A stretch of 64,000 bases of DNA from Rhizobiaceae bacterium (GCA_025698895.1 JAILWO010000001.1:1089001-1153000); one strand, 5' to 3'. Counted from the first letter of the stretch, positions 28,087 through 37,871 are shown. Notes: generated by a model from the sequence alone, not told the origin. Translations and numbers: made by a program.

Positions 28087-30629
28087 CCTACGCCTACCCC
28101 GAGACCCTGCCGCCCGACACGCGGACGGACGCCGAGCGCGAGGCCGAGGCCGACGGGCTGCGCAAGGTCTGGGAGGCGCCCAAGGGGCTGCGCTACTGGA
28201 CCGCCGTCAACAACACCGAGGTCGGCGTCTGGTACACGGCCGCCGCCTTCATATTCATGCTGTTTGCCGGTGTGCTGGCGCTGATCGTGCGCACGCAGCT
28301 TTCCGTACCCGGCAACGATCTCGTCTCGGCGGAGTTCTTCAACCAGGCGTTCACCCTGCACGGCACCGTGATGATGTTCCTGTTTGCCGTGCCGATCTTC
28401 GAGGCGGTGGCGATCATCATCCTGCCGCAGATGCTCGGCGCGCGCGACCTGCCCTTTCCGCGGTTGTCGGCCTTCGGCTTCTGGTGCTTCATCATCGGCG
28501 GCGTGTTCGTCTGCGGCTCGATCTTCTTCAATGCCGCGCCGGATGCCGGATGGTTCATGTATCCGCCGCTCGCCACCAGCGAGGAGGCTGGCATCGGCGC
28601 CGACATCTGGCTGCTCGGCCTTTCCTTTATCGAGGTCGCCTCCATCGCCGCGGCCGTCGAACTCATCATCGGCGTGCTCAAATGCCGTCCACCCGGCATG
28701 CACATCAACCTCATGCCGCTCTATGCCTGGTATGTGCTGATCGTGGCGGGCATGATCCTGTTCGCTTTCCCGCCGCTGATCGCCGGCGACATCCTGTTCG
28801 AGCTGGAGCGGATGTTCGACTGGCCCTTCTTCGATGCGGCGCGCGGCGGCGATCCGCTTCTGTGGCAGCACCTGTTCTGGATTTTCGGGCATCCCGAGGT
28901 CTACATCGTCTTCCTGCCGGCCATAGCCTTGCTTGCCATGATCGTGCCGACATTCGCGCAGCGTCCGATCGTCGGCTATTCCTGGATCGTGCTCGCCGCC
29001 GTAGGCACAGGCTTCCTGTCCTTCGGCCTGTGGGTGCATCACATGTTCACCACCGGCCTGCCGTCGATTTCGCTTGGCTTCTTCTCGGCGGCGTCGGAGG
29101 CCGTCGCCATACCCACCGGCGTCCAGATCTTCGTCTTCATCGCCACGCTTCTGGCCGGCCGGATCGTCTTTTCGGTGCCGATGCTGTTCGCGGCCGGCGC
29201 GCTGGCCATCTTCGTCATCGGCGGGTTGACCGGGGTGATGGTGGCGCTGGCGCCGTTCGACTGGCAGGCCCATGACAGCTATTTCGTCGTGGCCCATCTC
29301 CATTACGTGCTGATCGGCGGCGTGCTGTTTCCGATCGTCGCCGGCATCTATTATTTCTTCCCGCTGGTTGGAAACCGCCGCCTGTCGGACCGTCTCGGCA
29401 AGGTCGGCTTCTGGCTGATGTTCGTCGGCTTCAATGTCGGCTTCTTCCCGATGCATTTCGCCGGCCTCAGGGGAATGCCGCGCCGCGTCTTCACCTATCC
29501 CGACGAGATCGGCCTCAATATGCTGAACCTCGTCTCCACCATCGGTGCCTTCATCTTCGCGGCGGGCGTGCTCGTCATCGTGTGGGCCGTGGTGCGCCCG
29601 AAGGGTCGCGAGCCCTATGCCGCGCGCAATCCATGGAACGCCGGGACGCTGGAATGGGTCGCGGAAATGCCGGGCGAAAGCTGGGGCATCCGTTCCATCC
29701 CCATCATCAAGAGCCGCTATCCCCTCTGGGACGATCCAAACCTGATCGCCGACATCGATGCCGGCCGCTACTACCTGGCCGACGCCTCCGAAGGGCATCG
29801 CGAGACGATCGTGACCTCCGTGCTTTCGGCGCAGCCGCTTCAGTGCCTGCGGGTGTCGGGGCCGTCCTTCGTCCCGATGTTTTCAGCCGCCGCGTTGGGC
29901 GCCGTCTTCATTTTCCTGACCTATCACTGGTGGTGGCCAACGCTGGTTGCGGGTGTCCTGGCCCTCGTCGGCATCCTGTACTGGCTGTGGACCGCCACAG
30001 CCGTCATTCCGGACAAGGCGCAAAAGGACGTCGGGCTTGGACTAACCCTGCCGATCTACGTATCGGGTCCGAAATCGGTCGGCTGGTGGGCGATGTTCAT
30101 CACCATGACCGGCGACGGCACGGCCTTCGGCTCGCTCGTCTTCGGCTATTTCTTCTACTGGACCATCCATGACGACTTCACCGCCGGCGTCGGCGGGCCC
30201 GGCGCCGCCTGGCCGATGGCCGCGCTGGCGTTTTTTCTCGCCGCCTGGATCGCGATGCTCGTTGCCCGCCGCGCCAATGCCGCCGGCCGGCCGGGGGCCT
30301 TGAGGGGCCTGTTGGTCCTGTCGCTTACCCTGACATTAGCCGGCTCGGCAGCCGGCCTGACCGGCCCCTGGCTGCACGGCATGGACCCGACCACCCATGT
30401 CTATCCGGCCATTGTCTGGGTTCTGGTCATCTGGACCGCCTGCCACGGCGCCGTCGCCGTCATCATGCAGGGCTTCTGCCTGGCGGGCAGCCTGAGCGGA
30501 CGGCTGACCAGACAGCATGACATCGATATCCACAATGTCGTGCTCTACTGGCACTTTCTCGCCGTCACCGCGCTCGTCACCTTCCTCGTCGTCGGCCTGT
30601 TCCCGCTGGCCCAGCGGAGTGGAGGCTAG
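28083..30629 (+). CDS. ctaD: Cytochrome c oxidase subunit I fused to subunit III
   Basis: 848 aa from MTYAYPETL at the overlap with subunit II. The subunit I part (about residues 1-600) has the haem a ligand region LHGTVMMF, the cross-linked His-Tyr site GHPEVYIVFLP, the CuB histidines in VHHMF and the haem a/a3 ligands in VAHLHYVLIG. The C-terminal 220 residues, with several helices and GYFFYWTI, match subunit III. This is the catalytic core of a proton-pumping terminal oxidase, receiving electrons via the haem c/CuA subunit. Confidence 0.93.
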   Translation: MTYAYPETLPPDTRTDAEREAEADGLRKVWEAPKGLRYWTAVNNTEVGVWYTAAAFIFMLFAGVLALIVRTQLSVPGNDLVSAEFFNQAFTLHGTVMMFLFAVPIFEAVAIIILPQMLGARDLPFPRLSAFGFWCFIIGGVFVCGSIFFNAAPDAGWFMYPPLATSEEAGIGADIWLLGLSFIEVASIAAAVELIIGVLKCRPPGMHINLMPLYAWYVLIVAGMILFAFPPLIAGDILFELERMFDWPFFDAARGGDPLLWQHLFWIFGHPEVYIVFLPAIALLAMIVPTFAQRPIVGYSWIVLAAVGTGFLSFGLWVHHMFTTGLPSISLGFFSAASEAVAIPTGVQIFVFIATLLAGRIVFSVPMLFAAGALAIFVIGGLTGVMVALAPFDWQAHDSYFVVAHLHYVLIGGVLFPIVAGIYYFFPLVGNRRLSDRLGKVGFWLMFVGFNVGFFPMHFAGLRGMPRRVFTYPDEIGLNMLNLVSTIGAFIFAAGVLVIVWAVVRPKGREPYAARNPWNAGTLEWVAEMPGESWGIRSIPIIKSRYPLWDDPNLIADIDAGRYYLADASEGHRETIVTSVLSAQPLQCLRVSGPSFVPMFSAAALGAVFIFLTYHWWWPTLVAGVLALVGILYWLWTATAVIPDKAQKDVGLGLTLPIYVSGPKSVGWWAMFITMTGDGTAFGSLVFGYFFYWTIHDDFTAGVGGPGAAWPMAALAFFLAAWIAMLVARRANAAGRPGALRGLLVLSLTLTLAGSAAGLTGPWLHGMDPTTHVYPAIVWVLVIWTACHGAVAVIMQGFCLAGSLSGRLTRQHDIDIHNVVLYWHFLAVTALVTFLVVGLFPLAQRSGG

Positions 30630-30631
30630 CC

Positions 30632-31012
30632 ATGCGCCTGATCCCGCGCGAGGTCGAAAGCCTGTGGACCCTGTTCACGGCACCTGTCATCTGGGCCGGC
30701 CATTTCCTGGCGGCCTATATCGGCGCGGCGGTCTTCTGCGCCAAGCAGGATCTGCTGCCCTTCGGCTTTGGCGGCGTGCGCGCCTATATCGCCGCCATAA
30801 CGCTTCTGGCACTGGCGGGCATAGTGCTGGCCGGTTTTCTCGCCTGGCGGCAATGGGGCTTCGGCGCGGAGGACCCGCCGCACCAGGGCTGGAGCCGGGA
30901 GGACCGCAGGCGCTTTCAGGGCTTCGCCACGCTGCTCTTGTGCGCCCTGTCCTTGGTCGCGGTCGTTTTCACCGCCATGCCTGCCATCTTCATCGCGGAG
31001 TGCAATCCGTGA
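30632..31012 (+). CDS. Small membrane protein of the caa3 oxidase cluster, function unknown
   Basis: 126 aa with three predicted transmembrane helices (about residues 12-36, 48-70 and 98-120). I do not recognise a named family with certainty. It follows the subunit I/III gene after 2 bases and overlaps the ctaG start (GTGA), so it is translated as part of the oxidase operon. Small proteins in this position may serve in assembly or as an accessory subunit; this is inferred from position only. Confidence 0.7.
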   Translation: MRLIPREVESLWTLFTAPVIWAGHFLAAYIGAAVFCAKQDLLPFGFGGVRAYIAAITLLALAGIVLAGFLAWRQWGFGAEDPPHQGWSREDRRRFQGFATLLLCALSLVAVVFTAMPAIFIAECNP

Positions 31013-31722
31013 GGCGCGCAGCACTCATATCAGGCCTTGCCGTGCTCGCGCTGGTGTGGATCGGGCCGCTTCTGACGGCGTGGCGCGAAAGCGTACTGGC
31101 CCACATGACCGCGCACATGGCCGTGGTCGCGGTCGCTGCGCCGCTGATCGCGATCGGGCTGGGGACAGATCGGCGATCAACCCTCCTTCTCACCTGGTGG
31201 GAGAAGGTGTCGCCGAGGGCGGCGGCAGAGGGGGCTTCGTCTCCCTTCCTCACCTCGCTGCCCGTCATCGCCTCGCTGGTCGAACTGATCATCGTGTGGG
31301 GATGGCATGCTCCGGCCGCGCGCGCCTTCGCGGAAACTTCGGTTCCCGGCACGGTGCTGGAGCAGGGGAGCTTCCTGTTCGCCGGTGTCCTGCTGTGGCA
31401 TGCCTGCCTGAATGGCGGCGACGAAGAGGGCGGCGCGGCGGCCGGCGCGTTTGGCCTGCTGCTGACCTCCGTCCACATGACGCTGCTCGGGGCGCTGCTG
31501 GCGCTGTCCGAACGGCCGCTCTATGGCGCGGGCGAAGTCACCTGCTTCGGCCTCACCCTGACGGCGGGCCAGGACCAGCAACTCGGCGGGGTCGTCATGC
31601 TGCTGATCGGCGCGGCCGTCTATCTGGCCGGCGGCGTGGCGCTGCTGGCAAGGCTGCTGCGGCTTGCCCCTGTCCGGCCCGGGGATTCGGCCGCGCCCCG
31701 CGGTGGAGGCGCGCCGGGATGA
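31009..31722 (+). CDS. ctaG: Cytochrome c oxidase assembly protein, caa3-type CtaG, with in-frame repeat insertion
   Basis: 237 aa membrane protein of the CtaG_2 (caa3) family, with six or so helices. Histidines lie in HMTAHMAVV, VWGWHAPAARAF and LLWHACL, all typical. Starts with GTG overlapping the previous stop. It is thought to help insert copper into the oxidase. Residues about 57-80 (TLLLTWWEKV ... EGASSPF) break the pattern: they are encoded by a stem-loop element at about 31178-31257 that resembles the dispersed intergenic repeats of Hyphomicrobiales and keeps the frame open. Confidence 0.8.
   Translation: MRRAALISGLAVLALVWIGPLLTAWRESVLAHMTAHMAVVAVAAPLIAIGLGTDRRSTLLLTWWEKVSPRAAAEGASSPFLTSLPVIASLVELIIVWGWHAPAARAFAETSVPGTVLEQGSFLFAGVLLWHACLNGGDEEGGAAAGAFGLLLTSVHMTLLGALLALSERPLYGAGEVTCFGLTLTAGQDQQLGGVVMLLIGAAVYLAGGVALLARLLRLAPVRPGDSAAPRGGGAPG
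31178..31257. repeat. Dispersed stem-loop repeat inserted in frame within ctaG
   Basis: CCTTCTC and GAGAAGG form a hairpin around ACCTGGTGG (from about 31189), followed by a GC-rich part and a purine-rich end (AGAGGGGGCTTC). The layout matches the short palindromic elements scattered between genes in Mesorhizobium-like genomes. Here it lies inside coding sequence and adds about 25 residues to a loop between two helices. Assignment rests on resemblance to a known style of repeat; other copies were not searched. Confidence 0.5.
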
Positions 31723-32807
31723 TCCGCGTCAACTGGAAGCATCTCGCCATCGGTCTCGCGATCCTTCCCTTCGCGGCGGTCTTCGTCGCCTGGATCGGCT
31801 TCTTCAATGTCGGGGCCTCGACCGGCCACTGGAAGATCACGGAATGGTTCCTGCATTTCGCCATGCGCTCGGCCGTGCGCACCTATTCGCTCGCCGTCGA
31901 CGCGCCCGAGACGCTGCCAAGAGAGGGCGTGCAGGCGGCCGCCGGCCACTATGCGCGCGGCTGCGCCGTCTGCCACGGCGCACCGGGCGAACGGCGTTCG
32001 GCGGCGGTGCGCGAGATGCTGCCGCAGCCGCCGGACCTGCAGGAGGTGCTGGCCGGCGATAAGTGGAACGACGCGGAGCTCTTCCGGATCGTCAAGCACG
32101 GCGTGCGCTTCACCGGCATGCCCGCCTGGCCGACGCAGAATCGCGACGACGAGGTCTGGGCCATGGTCGCCTTCCTGCGCAACCTGCCCGGCATGGACGC
32201 CGGGACCTATCGCGACCTCGCCTACGGACATGATCGCCGGCCGGACCCGACCGGCTTCCATGACGATTTCGATGCCGCGCTCGCCGACTGCGCCCGCTGC
32301 CACGGCGAGGACGGGATGGGGCGCGGCGAGGCCGTACCCATCCTGTCGGGGCAGCGCGTCGACTATCTCTTCGCGGCCCTCGAAGCCTATGCCGCCGACA
32401 CCCGCGCCAGCGGCGTCATGCAACTGGCCGCCAGCGAGACCGACCCGCGGCTCTACCGGCGGCTGGCGGAGCACTATGCCGAGATGCCACGGACCGGGAC
32501 CGACCGCGACGATGCCGATGCCGCGCTTGCGGCGCGTGGCCGCGAGATCGCCCGGCGTGGCATCCCGGAGCGCGACGTGCCGGCCTGCGTCACCTGCCAT
32601 GACCGGCCCGACCGCAATCCCGTCTTCCCATCGCTCGACGGCCAGAAGCGCTACTATCTGGAGGAGCAGCTCCGCCTTTTCGCCGAGGACAAGCGCGGCG
32701 GCACGCCGTTTCGCGAATTGATGGCGAAGGTCGCGAAGGGCCTGGAGGAGGCCGATATCGAGGCGCTGGCGGCGTATTTTTCGGGGCGTTCGGATACCAG
32801 GCGATAG
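31719..32807 (+). CDS. Membrane-anchored triheme c-type cytochrome
   Basis: 362 aa. One N-terminal transmembrane anchor (LAIGLAILPFAAVFVAWIGFF) precedes three haem c sites: CAVCH near residue 84, CARCH near 191 and CVTCH near 290, each in a cytochrome c-like domain. Methionine axial ligands are plausible in FTGMPAWP for the first domain. It overlaps the ctaG stop region (ATGA) and closes the oxidase operon, so it probably delivers electrons to the caa3 oxidase or links it to a dehydrogenase. Confidence 0.82.
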   Translation: MIRVNWKHLAIGLAILPFAAVFVAWIGFFNVGASTGHWKITEWFLHFAMRSAVRTYSLAVDAPETLPREGVQAAAGHYARGCAVCHGAPGERRSAAVREMLPQPPDLQEVLAGDKWNDAELFRIVKHGVRFTGMPAWPTQNRDDEVWAMVAFLRNLPGMDAGTYRDLAYGHDRRPDPTGFHDDFDAALADCARCHGEDGMGRGEAVPILSGQRVDYLFAALEAYAADTRASGVMQLAASETDPRLYRRLAEHYAEMPRTGTDRDDADAALAARGREIARRGIPERDVPACVTCHDRPDRNPVFPSLDGQKRYYLEEQLRLFAEDKRGGTPFRELMAKVAKGLEEADIEALAAYFSGRSDTRR

Positions 32808-32824
32808 GTGTTCGCACTGCCCGC

Positions 32825-34627
32825 TTACGCCGCCTCGAACAGCGGCGCAATCTCCATCTGCGGCACCAGAACCAGGCCCTTGTCGGTGATGCGGATCTCG
32901 GGAATGACCGACAGCGGGATCAGGTTGAAGCCCATATAGGGGATGGCGCAGCCGGCGGCCTGCCACTCCTCTTTCAGTGCCTGCATTTCGGCTGCCACCT
33001 CGGTCACGCGCTTGTCCGACAGGAGCCCCGCGATCGGCAGTTCGACCATCGCCCTGACCTCGCCGTCGGCCACCACGCAGACTCCGCCCTGCACCGCCTC
33101 GATGGCGCGCAGCGCCACCTGCATGTCATTTTCGTTCGTACCGGCCACGATGATGTTGTGGCTGTCGTGCCCCACCGACGATGCCACCGCGCCGCGCTTG
33201 AGGTTGAAATCCTTCAACAGCCCGTGCGCGACGTTTCCGGCCGACTTTCCATGCCGTTCGACCACCGCCACGAAGCACAGCCCGTGCCGCTCGAAATGGG
33301 TTTGCCAGTCATTGGCCGGCTCCAGCGTCACCTTCGCATGTCCGGCGGTGATGCCCGGCAGCTCGGTCCGGATCGCGTTCACCGTCACCTTCCCGGTCGG
33401 CAGGGCCGGCGTCAGTCCGACCTCCTTCGGCAGCCTGACCGTCTGGTAGGCGGCACGCGGATACTGCCAGCGATCCGAGAGCGCCGCGTCGAGCAGCGGC
33501 GTGATCCTGCCGTTTTCCACCACGAGTTCGCCGCCATACCAGGTGTTGACCGGCTTCAGATCGTCGTCGAGCAGCACGAGGTCGGCGCGCCGCCCGCCGC
33601 CCATGCCGCCGATCTCGCCTTCCTGACCGAAGCGGGTCGCGCCGTGCAGCGAGCCCATCGACCAGGCCTGCTCACGCGTCATGCCGGCCTTCACGGCCTC
33701 GCGCGCCACCCAGTCCATGCCGAAGATCATCAGGTCGTCCGCGTCACGGTCGTCCGTGCACAGCGCCACCCGCTTGTGCGAGGCGCCGAGTTCGGTGATC
33801 GCCTTGATTGCCTCGGGCAGCGAATGCCACGGCGTGGTCGGCGGTCCTCCGCGCAGGAAGATCCACACGCCCGCTTCCAGAAGGTCGTTGGCGATCTCGC
33901 GGTCGATGGCCTCATGCGTGTCGGTCACGCCGGCCGCCGCATAGGCCGCCACGAATTCGCGCCCGTAGACATGGCCCGACACCGGTCGCCCGCGTTCCAG
34001 CGCCGCCCGGATGATGGCGTGGCTGCGTTCGTCACTGGTCGCCACCGGCACGAAATCCATCTTCTCGCCCAGCGCCACCGCCTCCGGCCATTTGTCGAAC
34101 AGTGTCGCGATCTTGTCGGGCGTGAGATCGCCGCCGGCCGTCTCCATGTCCGGCGAGGTGGCCGGCACGGTGCTCGGCACCGTCAGGAAGATCGACAGCG
34201 GCGCCTGCCTGGCATCTTCCAGCATCGCCTCGACGCCGGCCACGTCCATCACATTGCCGATCTCGTGGCTGTCGCAGAAGATCGTGGTCGTGCCGTTGAG
34301 CAGCGCGGCCTCGGCATAGGCGCAGGCCGTCACCATGGAGGATTCGATGTGGATATGCGGATCAACCAGCCCCGGCGCGACGATGCCGCCCCTCGCGTCA
34401 TAGGCGGCCTTGGCGCCGCCCGCATGCGCGCCGGCCGGCTTCACCGCCGCGATGCGCCCGCCCGAGACGAACACCTCGCGATCGGCAAGGATGCGCTCCG
34501 AATAGGTCGATAGCACCCGCGCGCCGCGGATCACGAGATCGGCCTCCGCCCGCCCGGCCGCCACGTCGGCCAGATGCCTTGTCATGGTCGAGAGCGGCTT
34601 GACGGAAAAGCGGGTGAGGCGGGTCAT
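32825..34627 (-). CDS. ade: Adenine deaminase
   Basis: 600 aa amidohydrolase (EC 3.5.4.2) that turns adenine into hypoxanthine. The metal site is visible at [13 protein letters not shown], with [10 protein letters not shown] and [12 protein letters not shown] further along. The C-terminal domain has [19 protein letters not shown], specific to the Ade group. Start at 34627 (MTRLTRFS); a longer frame reaches 34768 without family similarity. Stands alone between the cytochrome operon and a VOC protein gene. Confidence 0.92.
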   Translation of the reverse strand: MTRLTRFSVKPLSTMTRHLADVAAGRAEADLVIRGARVLSTYSERILADREVFVSGGRIAAVKPAGAHAGGAKAAYDARGGIVAPGLVDPHIHIESSMVTACAYAEAALLNGTTTIFCDSHEIGNVMDVAGVEAMLEDARQAPLSIFLTVPSTVPATSPDMETAGGDLTPDKIATLFDKWPEAVALGEKMDFVPVATSDERSHAIIRAALERGRPVSGHVYGREFVAAYAAAGVTDTHEAIDREIANDLLEAGVWIFLRGGPPTTPWHSLPEAIKAITELGASHKRVALCTDDRDADDLMIFGMDWVAREAVKAGMTREQAWSMGSLHGATRFGQEGEIGGMGGGRRADLVLLDDDLKPVNTWYGGELVVENGRITPLLDAALSDRWQYPRAAYQTVRLPKEVGLTPALPTGKVTVNAIRTELPGITAGHAKVTLEPANDWQTHFERHGLCFVAVVERHGKSAGNVAHGLLKDFNLKRGAVASSVGHDSHNIIVAGTNENDMQVALRAIEAVQGGVCVVADGEVRAMVELPIAGLLSDKRVTEVAAEMQALKEEWQAAGCAIPYMGFNLIPLSVIPEIRITDKGLVLVPQMEIAPLFEAA

Positions 34628-34780
34628 GGCGGGTTCCTGTGAGACGTGTTGGTGCCGTCCCGCCATGCTAGCCGCCCGGGGGTGACCGGTGCAATCGCTC
34701 CGGCCCGCTCCCGCGATGCGGGGCGGCGGCCACGCCCCTGTCTTCGCCCGCAGGAAAGCCGCGATCAACCTCGCGGCCGC

Positions 34781-35191
34781 TCAGGCCCCGCCGCTCGCCG
34801 AAGGGTCCATCCACATCGGTTCGAATGTGTGCCCGTCCGGGTCCTCGAAGGTGCGGCCGTACATGAAGCCCATGTCCTGTGGCGGGCGCGGGTCGGCCTT
34901 GCCGCCCGCCTTGGCGGCCTTTTCGGTGATCGCGTCGACCGCGGCGCGACTGTCCTGCGACAGCGCGATCAGCATGGCGCTGTTCCTGTGTCCGTCGGCG
35001 ATCGGCTTAGCCGTGAAGGTCGAGTAGAATTCATGCGTGAGCAGCATGAACACGATTTCGTCCGACCACATCATCGACGAAGCGTTGTCGTCGCTGAACT
35101 GCTCGTTCTTCACGCAGCCGATGGCCTCGTAGAAGCGGGTCGCAGCGGCCAGGTCGCGCACCGGCAGGTTCAGGAAGATCATCTTTGGCAT
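34781..35191 (-). CDS. VOC superfamily (glyoxalase-like) protein
   Basis: 136 aa, paired beta-alpha-beta-beta-beta modules. It begins MIFLNLPVRDLAAATRFYEA, the classical VOC opening, and ends FEDPDGHTFEPMWMDP, which carries the metal-binding His/Glu pair. VOC proteins include glyoxalases, dioxygenases and resistance proteins; the substrate is unknown. It lies 11 bases downstream of an SRPBCC-family gene on the same strand, an arrangement frequent in proteobacteria. Confidence 0.85.
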   Translation of the reverse strand: MPKMIFLNLPVRDLAAATRFYEAIGCVKNEQFSDDNASSMMWSDEIVFMLLTHEFYSTFTAKPIADGHRNSAMLIALSQDSRAAVDAITEKAAKAGGKADPRPPQDMGFMYGRTFEDPDGHTFEPMWMDPSASGGA

Positions 35192-35202
35192 GTTGTCCGT
35201 CC

Positions 35203-35688
35203 TCAGAGCGTTCTCGCCAGTTCCTCGAGCTGGTCGGCGCACTGGCCCCAGCCCTCGTGGAAGCCCATCTTCTCGTGCGCCTCGCGGTCTTCGTCGGTCC
35301 AGTGCAGGGCGCGCGCGGTGTAACGCGTCTTGCCGTCCTCGTCGGCGAAGGTGATGATGCCGGTGAAGAACGGCTTGGCCGAAGGCTGCCAGGCGCGCGT
35401 ATAGGCGTCGGTGAAGACGATCTTCTCGTTCGGCACGATCTCCAGATAGACGCCCTCGCTGGGGAACGCCTCGCCCTCGGGACCGCGCATGGTGAAACTG
35501 TTGCCGCCGCCGGTCCTGACGTCCGTCTTGACGTCGGTGACCTTCCAGGGCTTCGGCGCGAACCATTGCTCCATCAGTTCCGGTTCGGTCCAGCAGCGGT
35601 AGAGCTTGTCGCGCGGGGCATCCAGAAGTCGGGTCAGCACCAGTTCGCGACTGTCGGCGGGCTTGGCGTCATTGGTCATGGTCGTCAT
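35203..35688 (-). CDS. SRPBCC/AHSA1-domain protein
   Basis: 161 aa if started at 35688 (MTTMTND); the ATG at 35679 is an alternative. The START-like hydrophobic-pocket fold is recognisable from LVLTRLLDAPRDKLYRCWTE and WFAPKPWKVT, and the closing GFHEGWGQCADQLEELA typical of AHSA1 proteins. These bind small ligands, or act as co-regulated partners of VOC proteins, as the adjacent gene suggests. Function not known. Confidence 0.85.
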   Translation of the reverse strand: MTTMTNDAKPADSRELVLTRLLDAPRDKLYRCWTEPELMEQWFAPKPWKVTDVKTDVRTGGGNSFTMRGPEGEAFPSEGVYLEIVPNEKIVFTDAYTRAWQPSAKPFFTGIITFADEDGKTRYTARALHWTDEDREAHEKMGFHEGWGQCADQLEELARTL

Positions 35689-35823
35689 CCGTTCTGTCGT
35701 TTCGATGGCCGAAGGACGGTCGCCCGCATGCGGGCCCGACAATCCTTCCCGGAAATTTCCGGCCCGCCTCGATGACGCTGGGCCCCGAAGACGGCAATTA
35801 TGCGAAAGGTCGTTGCGCCAAGG

Positions 35824-37368
35824 TCAGAAGAGCACGGTCGGCAGCCAGGTCGCGATCGCCGGCAGCAGCCAGATCACCGCGATGCCGACGATCTGCAGCC
35901 CGATGAATGGCGCCACCCCGGCATAGATGTGGCCTGTCGTCACTTCGGGGGGCGCCGCGCCGCGCAGGTAGAACAGCGAGAAGCCGAAAGGCGGCGTCAG
36001 GAAGGAGGTCTGCAGGTTGATCGCCAGAAGCACCGCCAGCCACACGGGATCGTGCCCCATCAGGATCAGCACCGGCACGATCAGGGGCAGCAGGATGACG
36101 GTGATCTCGACGAAGTCGAGGAAGAAGCCGAGCACGAAGACCAGCGCCATACAGAAGATCAGCGCTCCGGTCGGTCCGCCGGGCATGGCGGTCAGGATCT
36201 CCTCGATGCGCTCCTCCCCGCCCAGCCCCACGAAGACCAGCGAGAAGATGCTGGCCGTCACGATGGTGGCGAAGATCATCGCCGTCACTGTCATCGTCGA
36301 GGTAACCGCCGTTTTCAGCATGCCCGAGCGCGCCATCCTCACGAGCGAGGCCAGGATCGCGGCCATGCCCAGCAGCGCGAGCCCGGCATAGGCCGCGCCC
36401 TGCACCCAGCCGAGCATCGTCACGTCGCTGCGTTGCAGCCTGACCGGCGCCGCCCCGGCCGCCACCGCAAGCAGGAAAAGCGCGGCCGCGCCGGCGAAGA
36501 TCAGCCGGGGCGACACGCCGCCGCGCTGGCCGGCCATCAGGATCGCGCCGACCGCGCCGACCGATGCTGCTTCCGACGGCGTGGCCACACCGCCGAGTAT
36601 GGCACCCAGCACGGCCACGATCAGCAGGATCGGCGGCACCACCGCGCCGGCGACCGTCAAGGCGTCGGGACGCGGCTCGCCCGTGTCAGCGGCCGGCGCG
36701 TCCGCCGGAACGAAATGCGCGCGCCCCAGCACATAGGCGATGTAGATCGCCACCAGCGTGAGGCCGGGCAGCAGCGCGGCCGCGAAAATCTGGCCCACCG
36801 AGATCGTCTCGATGGAAAACTTGCCCTGCTCGAACTGCGCCTGCTGATAGCCGTTCGACATCACGTCCGACAGGATGATCAGAAGCGTCGAGGGCGGGAT
36901 GATCTGGCCCAGCGTGCCGGCCGTGCAGACCACGCCCGAAGCCAGCCTGGGATCGTAGCCGCTGCGCAGCATGGTCGGCAGCGCGATCATGCCCATGGCG
37001 ATGACGGTCGCGCCGACAATGCCGGTGGAGGCGGCCAGCAGCGCGCCGACCAGCACGACCGAAACGCCCAGTCCGCCGCGCAAGCCTCCGAACAGCCGGC
37101 CCATCGTTTCCAGCAGCGATTCGGCGATGCGGCTGCGCTCCAGCACCACGCCCATCAGCACGAAAAGCGGGATGGCGATCAGCACGTCATTGGTGATGAC
37201 GCCGAAGACGCGCTGGCCGAGCGCGCCGAGCAGCGCGAGGTTCATGGCGCCGGAGGCCCAGCCGAGAAAGGCGAAGATGGTCGCCACGCCGGCGATCGAG
37301 AACGAGACCGGGAAGCCGATCAGGATGCAGCCGATCAGGGCGGCGAACATGACAAGGTCGAGATACAT
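35824..37368 (-). CDS. dctM: TRAP transporter large permease (DctM)
   Basis: 514 aa with 12 or more transmembrane helices from MYLDLVMF at 37368. Family marks are SFSIAGVATIFAFLG, GASTGIVGATVIAMGMIALPTML-type segments, and GQIIPPSTLLIILSD in the first half. NLQTSFLTPPFGFSLFYLRG near the C-terminus is typical of this family. It overlaps the stop of the small-permease gene by one base. Moves a carboxylate or similar solute with sodium symport. Position directly behind hutU suggests a ligand connected with histidine breakdown. Confidence 0.9.
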   Translation of the reverse strand: MYLDLVMFAALIGCILIGFPVSFSIAGVATIFAFLGWASGAMNLALLGALGQRVFGVITNDVLIAIPLFVLMGVVLERSRIAESLLETMGRLFGGLRGGLGVSVVLVGALLAASTGIVGATVIAMGMIALPTMLRSGYDPRLASGVVCTAGTLGQIIPPSTLLIILSDVMSNGYQQAQFEQGKFSIETISVGQIFAAALLPGLTLVAIYIAYVLGRAHFVPADAPAADTGEPRPDALTVAGAVVPPILLIVAVLGAILGGVATPSEAASVGAVGAILMAGQRGGVSPRLIFAGAAALFLLAVAAGAAPVRLQRSDVTMLGWVQGAAYAGLALLGMAAILASLVRMARSGMLKTAVTSTMTVTAMIFATIVTASIFSLVFVGLGGEERIEEILTAMPGGPTGALIFCMALVFVLGFFLDFVEITVILLPLIVPVLILMGHDPVWLAVLLAINLQTSFLTPPFGFSLFYLRGAAPPEVTTGHIYAGVAPFIGLQIVGIAVIWLLPAIATWLPTVLF

Positions 37369-37871
37369 CAGGCGCGGCCTTCGCGGATGCGCACGAGGTC
37401 GCGCAGGAGGCAGGCCACGGACTGGACGATCAGCAGCACGCAGAAGGCCGGGATCAGCGATTTGAGCAGGAAGGACGCCGGAATGCCGCCGACCGAGATC
37501 GGCCCCTCCAATATCGCCCAGGAATTGCGCACCGAGGGCCACGACCAGAACAGGAGCACCGTCATCGACGGGATCAGCAGGAAGACATGCCCGAACAGGT
37601 CGATCGCCGCCCGCCGCGCGCGCGAAAGTCCGGCATAGAAGATGTCGACGCGCACATGCCCGTCGACAAGCAGCGTGTAGCCGGCGCCGAGCATGAACAG
37701 CGCCGCATGCAGGTAAAGCACGCTTTCATTGATGGCGATCGAACTGATCCCGAAGACGTAGCGCAGGACCACGATCGTAAACTGGATCAGCACCATGGCG
37801 AGCGCGCACCAGCGCACGATCGCGCCGACGAGGCGGTTCACCTGGTCCAGGCCGTCGGCCAGCGCGTTCAT
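37368..37871 (-). CDS. dctQ: TRAP transporter small permease (DctQ)
   Basis: 167 aa with four transmembrane helices. The family pattern VVLRYVFGISSIAINESVLYL and the loop VDIFYAGLSRARRAAID are present. It sits between the receptor and large-permease genes; its last base is shared with the dctM start. Interacts with DctM in the inner membrane. Confidence 0.88.
   Translation of the reverse strand: MNALADGLDQVNRLVGAIVRWCALAMVLIQFTIVVLRYVFGISSIAINESVLYLHAALFMLGAGYTLLVDGHVRVDIFYAGLSRARRAAIDLFGHVFLLIPSMTVLLFWSWPSVRNSWAILEGPISVGGIPASFLLKSLIPAFCVLLIVQSVACLLRDLVRIREGRA

Noticed and set aside
35800-37638. 612-codon frame antisense to dctM
   Set aside because: Rich in Arg, His, Gln and Asp, no recognisable domain, and fully covered by the clear DctM permease on the other strand.
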